From Tissierellales bacterium (GTDB taxonomy: Bacteria > Bacillota > Clostridia > Tissierellales > Tissierellaceae), in assembly GCA_030146705.1 (NCBI GenBank), contig JASLBE010000073.1:1-26497 (forward strand): a stretch of DNA of 26,497 nucleotides, given 5' to 3'. Both the position numbers and the translations under genes were made by a program. Shown one piece after another: positions 23,705 through 26,497 of the stretch. Position 1 is the stretch's first letter, and the number at the start of each line of letters is the position of its first letter. The notes beneath the pieces were generated by a model that saw nothing but the letters and a program-made list of their open reading frames with translations, did no database searches and had not been told where the DNA came from.

Positions 23705-23727
23705 TTGATTAATTTTAATTTTAACAC

Positions 23728-23809
23728 TGTTAATAATAAATTATTAATAGAGTAATGCACACTTGGGTTTAATTATTCTAGTGTTAATAATAATTAGTGT
23801 GCACTACTC
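23728..23809. repeat. Repeat-bearing gap before the replication genes
   Basis: Three overlapping structures lie here. Arms GAGTAATGCACACT (23750-23763) and AGTGTGCACTACTC (23796-23809) form a 14-bp inverted repeat with one mispair (a G-U on minus-strand RNA) and 32 bases between. TGTTAATAATAA occurs twice, at 23728-23739 and 23782-23793. TTAATAAT-AA-ATTATTAA at 23730-23747 is a perfect 8-bp palindrome. No promoter of Bacteroidota type or T-tract follows. The site could be a replication origin or an operator, by its position only. Confidence 0.6.
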
Positions 23810-23820
23810 CTTAATAATCT

Positions 23821-24309
23821 TTAATTAATAACTCTCTTTATAAGATCTCCTTTCAGTATATTTTTAACTTTTGAAATATATTTAGGGTCTTCTGCATAAC
23901 CTATTCTTTTTAGGAACATAAAATGATCTTCTCCTTTCTTTTTCCTATATTCAATTAGATATTTGTAATATAATATACTTTCTTGCCAAGAATCAAACTT
24001 AAAATAATCTTTTTTATATGAATTATATAAACCTAGAGTATTATTATAAGTTTTACATATACTAGAAGTAAAATAACCTGTTTCAAGTAAAGATTGAGCT
24101 AATACTTTTTCAGGATCACTCACTTCTAACGCTATTAAAGTGTCATAATAATTACTAATATTTAATTCAATACTATCATTATTATGCTTTAATGTAATTA
24201 TCTCTTCTAAGCATTCAGGCTTATTATTAAGTGATCGTCTTTTTGTTTCTATTACTATAAATAATACAGAAGCAAATACAAGTATAGATATTAATATAAG
24301 TTTTTTCAT
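23821..24309 (-). CDS. Membrane-anchored glucosaminidase-like peptidoglycan hydrolase
   Basis: A hydrophobic segment at 4-20 (LILISILVFASVLFIVI) after MKK is a signal anchor. The outer domain (60-150) follows the glucosaminidase/FlgJ-Bax family: VLAQSLLETGYFTS with likely catalytic E76, NNTLGLYNS at 89-97, and YFKFDSWQESILYYKYLI. The family cuts the glycan of peptidoglycan between N-acetylglucosamine and N-acetylmuramic acid. At 162 aa it is a minimal form. It is placed between unknown early genes and the replication block, not with a holin or tail genes, so a role other than final lysis is possible. Confidence 0.75.
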   Translation of the reverse strand: MKKLILISILVFASVLFIVIETKRRSLNNKPECLEEIITLKHNNDSIELNISNYYDTLIALEVSDPEKVLAQSLLETGYFTSSICKTYNNTLGLYNSYKKDYFKFDSWQESILYYKYLIEYRKKKGEDHFMFLKRIGYAEDPKYISKVKNILKGDLIKRVIN

Positions 24310-24311
24310 AA

Positions 24312-24956
24312 CTATAGATTATATTTTTCCTTACCATTTACAAGGAAAGTATCTTCAAATACTTCTATATGCTTTTTTACTTTATTTGCAATAGACTCTA
24401 TTATAATTTTCTCAGATTCACCTAATTTCTTTGCAAGGTCAGTAAAATCTTTATGAATAACATCAGATAAATTAGAAGTATCTTCAACAATCATCATATT
24501 AGCTTGTTCTAAAATAAATGAAGCATGACATTTTTCTGTTTTATTGTCATTATATCTTTCTTCAGCTTCTTTAGGTAAAATTTCACCAAGCAATTCTATC
24601 ATTTCTTCTATTGGATTCTCTTCAATAGATTCTAGAGTTTCTTCAATCTTTTCTTCTATTATACTAGTAATAGCATATAGTTTAGATAGTTCATTAATTG
24701 CTTCATCTTCTGTCTTTGGGCAATCATATTTATATCCATATAAATTAAGTAATGATTTTGCAGTATCTTTTATAGGATCTCCACCATAGAACCTAATACC
24801 TAATCTAGTAGAAAGTCTTTTACCTTCTAAACTTAAATTAACGTAATTTACTTTTTTAGGCTCTTTAACCTCTTTCTCTTTTATATCATCTAATATAAGA
24901 TTTAGGTGATCTACTAGTTCTTTAATCTCTTCTTTAGTTAAAATTGTAAATTTCAT
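24312..24956 (-). CDS. Hypothetical helical protein (214 aa)
   Basis: Not recognised. The protein is rich in Glu, Lys and Leu and mostly helical: start TKEEIKELVDHLNLILDD, middle TSIIEEKIEETLESIEEN, end KLGESEKIIIESIANKVKK. A small central stretch (RLGIRFYGGDPIKDTAKS) is less helical. The frame ends at TAG (24312). Reading through gives Gln-Leu and then TGA, which overlaps the ATG of the hydrolase gene as ATGA, the normal junction here. Confidence 0.65.
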   Translation of the reverse strand: MKFTILTKEEIKELVDHLNLILDDIKEKEVKEPKKVNYVNLSLEGKRLSTRLGIRFYGGDPIKDTAKSLLNLYGYKYDCPKTEDEAINELSKLYAITSIIEEKIEETLESIEENPIEEMIELLGEILPKEAEERYNDNKTEKCHASFILEQANMMIVEDTSNLSDVIHKDFTDLAKKLGESEKIIIESIANKVKKHIEVFEDTFLVNGKEKYNL

Positions 24957-24963
24957 ATGCTTT

Positions 24964-25251
24964 TTAATTATTAATTGATAAAATAAATGATTGTTGTCTT
25001 TTTGATCCTGCCATAAAATACTGACAAGTTCTGATAATGTACATTAGTTCTTTACTATCTTCTCCACTAGATATATTTTCATGTTCAAGTGTTTCTAGTG
25101 TATCAGATAGTCTACCAAAGTTAAATTCTTCTTTGCCTTCAGGAAGAAGTGTTTTAAATAGGTCAATAACTCCTCTTTCTTTTAATTTAAATGATGCTAA
25201 TTTTTGTTTAAATGCAGGTTTCTTTCTTTTTGTTATTAATTTTAATACCAT
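24964..25251 (-). CDS. Hypothetical basic protein (95 aa)
   Basis: The first 25 residues are strongly basic (KLITKRKKPAFKQKLASFKLK) and could touch nucleic acid or membrane. The rest is acidic-helical (FGRLSDTLETLEHEN), then MYIIRTCQYFMAGSKRQQSF. No family is recognised. The start ATG shares TAATG with the stop of the 28-residue frame before it. Confidence 0.6.
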   Translation of the reverse strand: MVLKLITKRKKPAFKQKLASFKLKERGVIDLFKTLLPEGKEEFNFGRLSDTLETLEHENISSGEDSKELMYIIRTCQYFMAGSKRQQSFILSINN

Positions 25252-25337
25252 TATTTACAAAATTTTTCGGTTAATTCACTGTTAAAAGTCTCTCTATATA
25301 TTTTAATGTATCTTGTTTTGAATCTATTTCTAACCAT
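25251..25337 (-). CDS. Possible 28-residue basic peptide
   Basis: This short frame MVRNRFKTRYIKIYRETFN... ends TEKFCK at TAA and overlaps both neighbours (TAATG junction with the 95-residue gene). It fills the otherwise empty gap at 25252-25329. Competing reading: the 164-residue gene ends at TAG, and its read-through to 25303 uses another frame of the same bases. Only one of these may be real. Confidence 0.28.
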   Translation of the reverse strand: MVRNRFKTRYIKIYRETFNSELTEKFCK

Positions 25338-25824
25338 ATCTCTTTAGTATTGATTTAATTTCATCTTCTGGAATAGGCATTCTTCGTAAATTTTTACTAT
25401 TTACTATTGTATTTAATGATAAAAACCCTCTTTCTTCAATAAAGGTTTTATATAAGAATTCTATATTACCTTTACTATTTACTACCTTATATTTTAAATC
25501 TACATAGTTTGGGTCTCTATTATTTAATCCTTGTAATATATCTTTTATATTTTCTCTATTTTTCAACTCAGCCTCTTTATCAGGTGAATAGTCTTCAGGA
25601 GACTGAGCAAGTAGATTATATAATAATAAATGAGATTTTACTACATACTTAGCATCAATTACTTTTACTCTTGATACTGAAGGACAATGTGTGTATGTGT
25701 GAAAGTATACATACTTACCCATATACTCTGAACTCTTAGCCTCTTTATCTAGACTATCTAATATCTTTTCTAGAGACAAGTAAAATCCCAAATACTGAGG
25801 TGGCACTTTCATTCTTAGTTCCAT
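25330..25824 (-). CDS. Hypothetical protein (164 aa)
   Basis: Not recognised. It begins with a helical domain (PPQYLGFYLSLEKILDSLDK), then a strand pair with KYVYFHTYTHCPSVSRVKVI. Residues 80-110 are charged, and the end is IPEDEIKSILKRYG. The stop is TAG at 25330. Reading UAG as Gln would give QKQIQNKIH (two TAG codons used) and a TAA at 25303. No catalytic motif is clear, although the H-T-Y-T-H-C cluster near 47-52 could bind metal. Confidence 0.65.
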   Translation of the reverse strand: MELRMKVPPQYLGFYLSLEKILDSLDKEAKSSEYMGKYVYFHTYTHCPSVSRVKVIDAKYVVKSHLLLYNLLAQSPEDYSPDKEAELKNRENIKDILQGLNNRDPNYVDLKYKVVNSKGNIEFLYKTFIEERGFLSLNTIVNSKNLRRMPIPEDEIKSILKRYG

Positions 25825-25827
25825 ATC

Positions 25828-25956
25828 TTAATCAATTAAACATAGTATTATATTCTTTATAATTAAATACAGGATGTTAAATACATTGATGAATATTATA
25901 AGTAATATTGCCTGTATTAAACACCCTGCACCATCTTTCTTTTTATTATCTATCAT
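25828..25956 (-). CDS. Small membrane protein (42 aa)
   Basis: This 42-residue frame has a charged start MIDNKKKDGAGC, then one continuous hydrophobic segment (ILLIIFINVFNILYLII) and a tail CLID. The ATG overlaps the TGA of the two-span gene before it as ATGA. A single transmembrane helix fits a membrane-inserted small protein. Role unknown; it is in a row of small membrane proteins. Confidence 0.6.
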   Translation of the reverse strand: MIDNKKKDGAGCLIQAILLIIFINVFNILYLIIKNIILCLID

Positions 25957-26138
25957 TTTATTATCTCTGAAATGATTAAGAAGATAATAAACACACTCAT
26001 TAGTATAATACTTTCAAAGTGTTGTCTAACTACAACCTTTTCTCCAAATAATGTAATGTCTTTTTTAAATACTATCATAATTACTGATAATATTGACATA
26101 ACTATTGCAAACAATAATAATATTAATATATTTGACAT
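25953..26138 (-). CDS. Small membrane protein with two spans (61 aa)
   Basis: Two hydrophobic segments are visible: residues 3-22 (ILILLLFAIVMSILSVIMIV) and 43-59 (SIILMSVFIIFLIISEI). A basic and charged loop with KKDITLFGEKVVVRQHF lies between. This makes a hairpin membrane protein. It lies in the same row as the 42- and 83-residue membrane proteins and is not recognised. A holin-like role is possible by shape only. Confidence 0.6.
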   Translation of the reverse strand: MSNILILLLFAIVMSILSVIMIVFKKDITLFGEKVVVRQHFESIILMSVFIIFLIISEIIK

Positions 26139-26150
26139 AATCTTTTGTTT

Positions 26151-26402
26151 TTAAAATGAATCAACTAATGGATAATATATCCTATCTCTTATAAATTTAT
26201 ATACTAAAGTAAGTATAATAACTCTTACAAACTTGACTATATACAAGTCCATATCTACAATTTGTTCATAGTTAAATGTACAAATAAAGAAATCAACTGA
26301 TACTAATATAGTAGCTACTAATGATATTGATAATATGAAAGTCATTATCACTACTAACATCATTTTTAGTACACTTATTATGTTATCTTTCCTGTTTTCC
26401 AT
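26151..26402 (-). CDS. Small membrane protein with two spans (83 aa)
   Basis: After a charged start (MENRKDNIISVLKM) there are two hydrophobic segments, 13-39 (MLVVIMTFILSISLVATILV within it) and about 54-72 (IVKFVRVIILTLVYKFI). The end is RDRIYYPLVDSF. The loop contains FICTFNYEQ. Not recognised. The next gene downstream is another small membrane protein. Confidence 0.6.
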   Translation of the reverse strand: MENRKDNIISVLKMMLVVIMTFILSISLVATILVSVDFFICTFNYEQIVDMDLYIVKFVRVIILTLVYKFIRDRIYYPLVDSF

Positions 26403-26407
26403 AATTA

Positions 26408-26497
26408 TTATTTAATCATAAGGTATTGTCTTACTAAATCTTCACAGTTTTTCAAAAACTCATCTCTATATTCTTCTGTTCTGAATGCAAGGTAATG
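26408..26497 (-). CDS. C-terminal end of a gene that enters from the right edge
   Basis: The last 29 residues (HYLAFRTEEYRDEFLKNC..., ending VRQYLMIK) and TAA are visible. The aromatic start followed by FRTEEYRDEFL and EDLVRQYL resembles a short C-terminal helix module seen at the end of several phage proteins as I recall, but I cannot check this. The rest of the gene lies outside the window. Confidence 0.55.
   Translation of the reverse strand, partial: HYLAFRTEEYRDEFLKNCEDLVRQYLMIK

Noticed and set aside
23750..23809. Intrinsic terminator for the hydrolase gene
   Set aside because: The stem is long, but the loop is 32 bases and no T-rich tract follows on the minus strand.
19638..24789. 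Several plus-strand frames of 63-100 codons across the replication block
   Set aside because: All are antisense to strongly supported minus-strand genes and rich in Ser/Leu/Ile, as expected from the complement of AT-rich, Glu/Lys-rich coding sequence.
1..26497. CRISPR arrays, tRNAs, insertion sequences
   Set aside because: No regularly spaced repeats, cloverleaf-like segments with CCA-side stems or transposase motifs were seen by reading; a tRNA scan would settle the suppressor tRNA question but cannot be run here.

Overview
The window is a compact, AT-rich phage genome segment. All supported genes lie on the minus strand, so transcription runs from high to low coordinates, and the open frames leave almost no free space. 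Many junctions overlap by 1-8 bases or share ATGA. The likely host is an anaerobic member of the Bacteroidota. Start codons mostly follow A/T-rich leaders without Shine-Dalgarno sequences, two intergenic sites match the Bacteroides promoter pattern (TTG, 19-20 bp, TAnnTTTG), and the phage carries the oxygen-sensitive class III ribonucleotide reductase pair NrdD/NrdG. Gene content suggests a crAss-like or comparable large gut phage, but no structural gene is present, so family placement is inference.

Layout in transcription order. (a) 26497-23821: small membrane proteins, unknown proteins and a membrane-anchored glucosaminidase-like enzyme. (b) 23809-23728: a gene-free stretch with a long inverted repeat, a direct repeat and an AT palindrome. 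(c) 23704-17340: a replication block with a winged-helix protein, DnaB-type helicase, RecA/AAA-type ATPase, a coiled-coil protein with an acidic tail, an SSB-like protein, a TOPRIM primase-like protein and a ubiquitin-like protein. A terminator follows. (d) 17238-12344: an E2-like protein, a JAMM/JAB peptidase, a ThiF/E1 enzyme and an unknown partner. (e) 12338-10494: a promoter, a PD-(D/E)XK endonuclease, a 77-residue gene readable only if UAG is sense, and a RecE/Cas4-type PD-(D/E)XK nuclease. (f) 10456-4759: nucleotide metabolism (nrdD, nrdG, dut) mixed with unknown genes. (g) 4690-2050: a retropepsin-like protease and family A DNA polymerase. (h) 2034-1: very small unknown proteins, ending in a truncated HNH nuclease gene.

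The main find is region d plus the last gene of c. Together they encode Ubl, E2-like, JAMM and E1 components in the order Ubl-E2-JAB-E1. This is a complete candidate ubiquitin-like conjugation cassette carried by a phage next to its replisome genes. The Ubl has an internal Gly-Gly (residues 91-92) followed by a long C-terminal domain, so processing by the phage JAMM peptidase is a natural hypothesis.

The second find is evidence that UAG is read as an amino acid, probably glutamine as in phage genetic code 15, in part of this otherwise standard-code region. One small gene has three in-frame UAG codons and no other defect. Six further genes end at UAG with a TAA or TGA 0-14 codons later, and in two of these the later stop restores the ATGA overlap typical of this genome. 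No suppressor tRNA is visible in the window. I saw no CRISPR array, tRNA, rRNA or insertion sequence.
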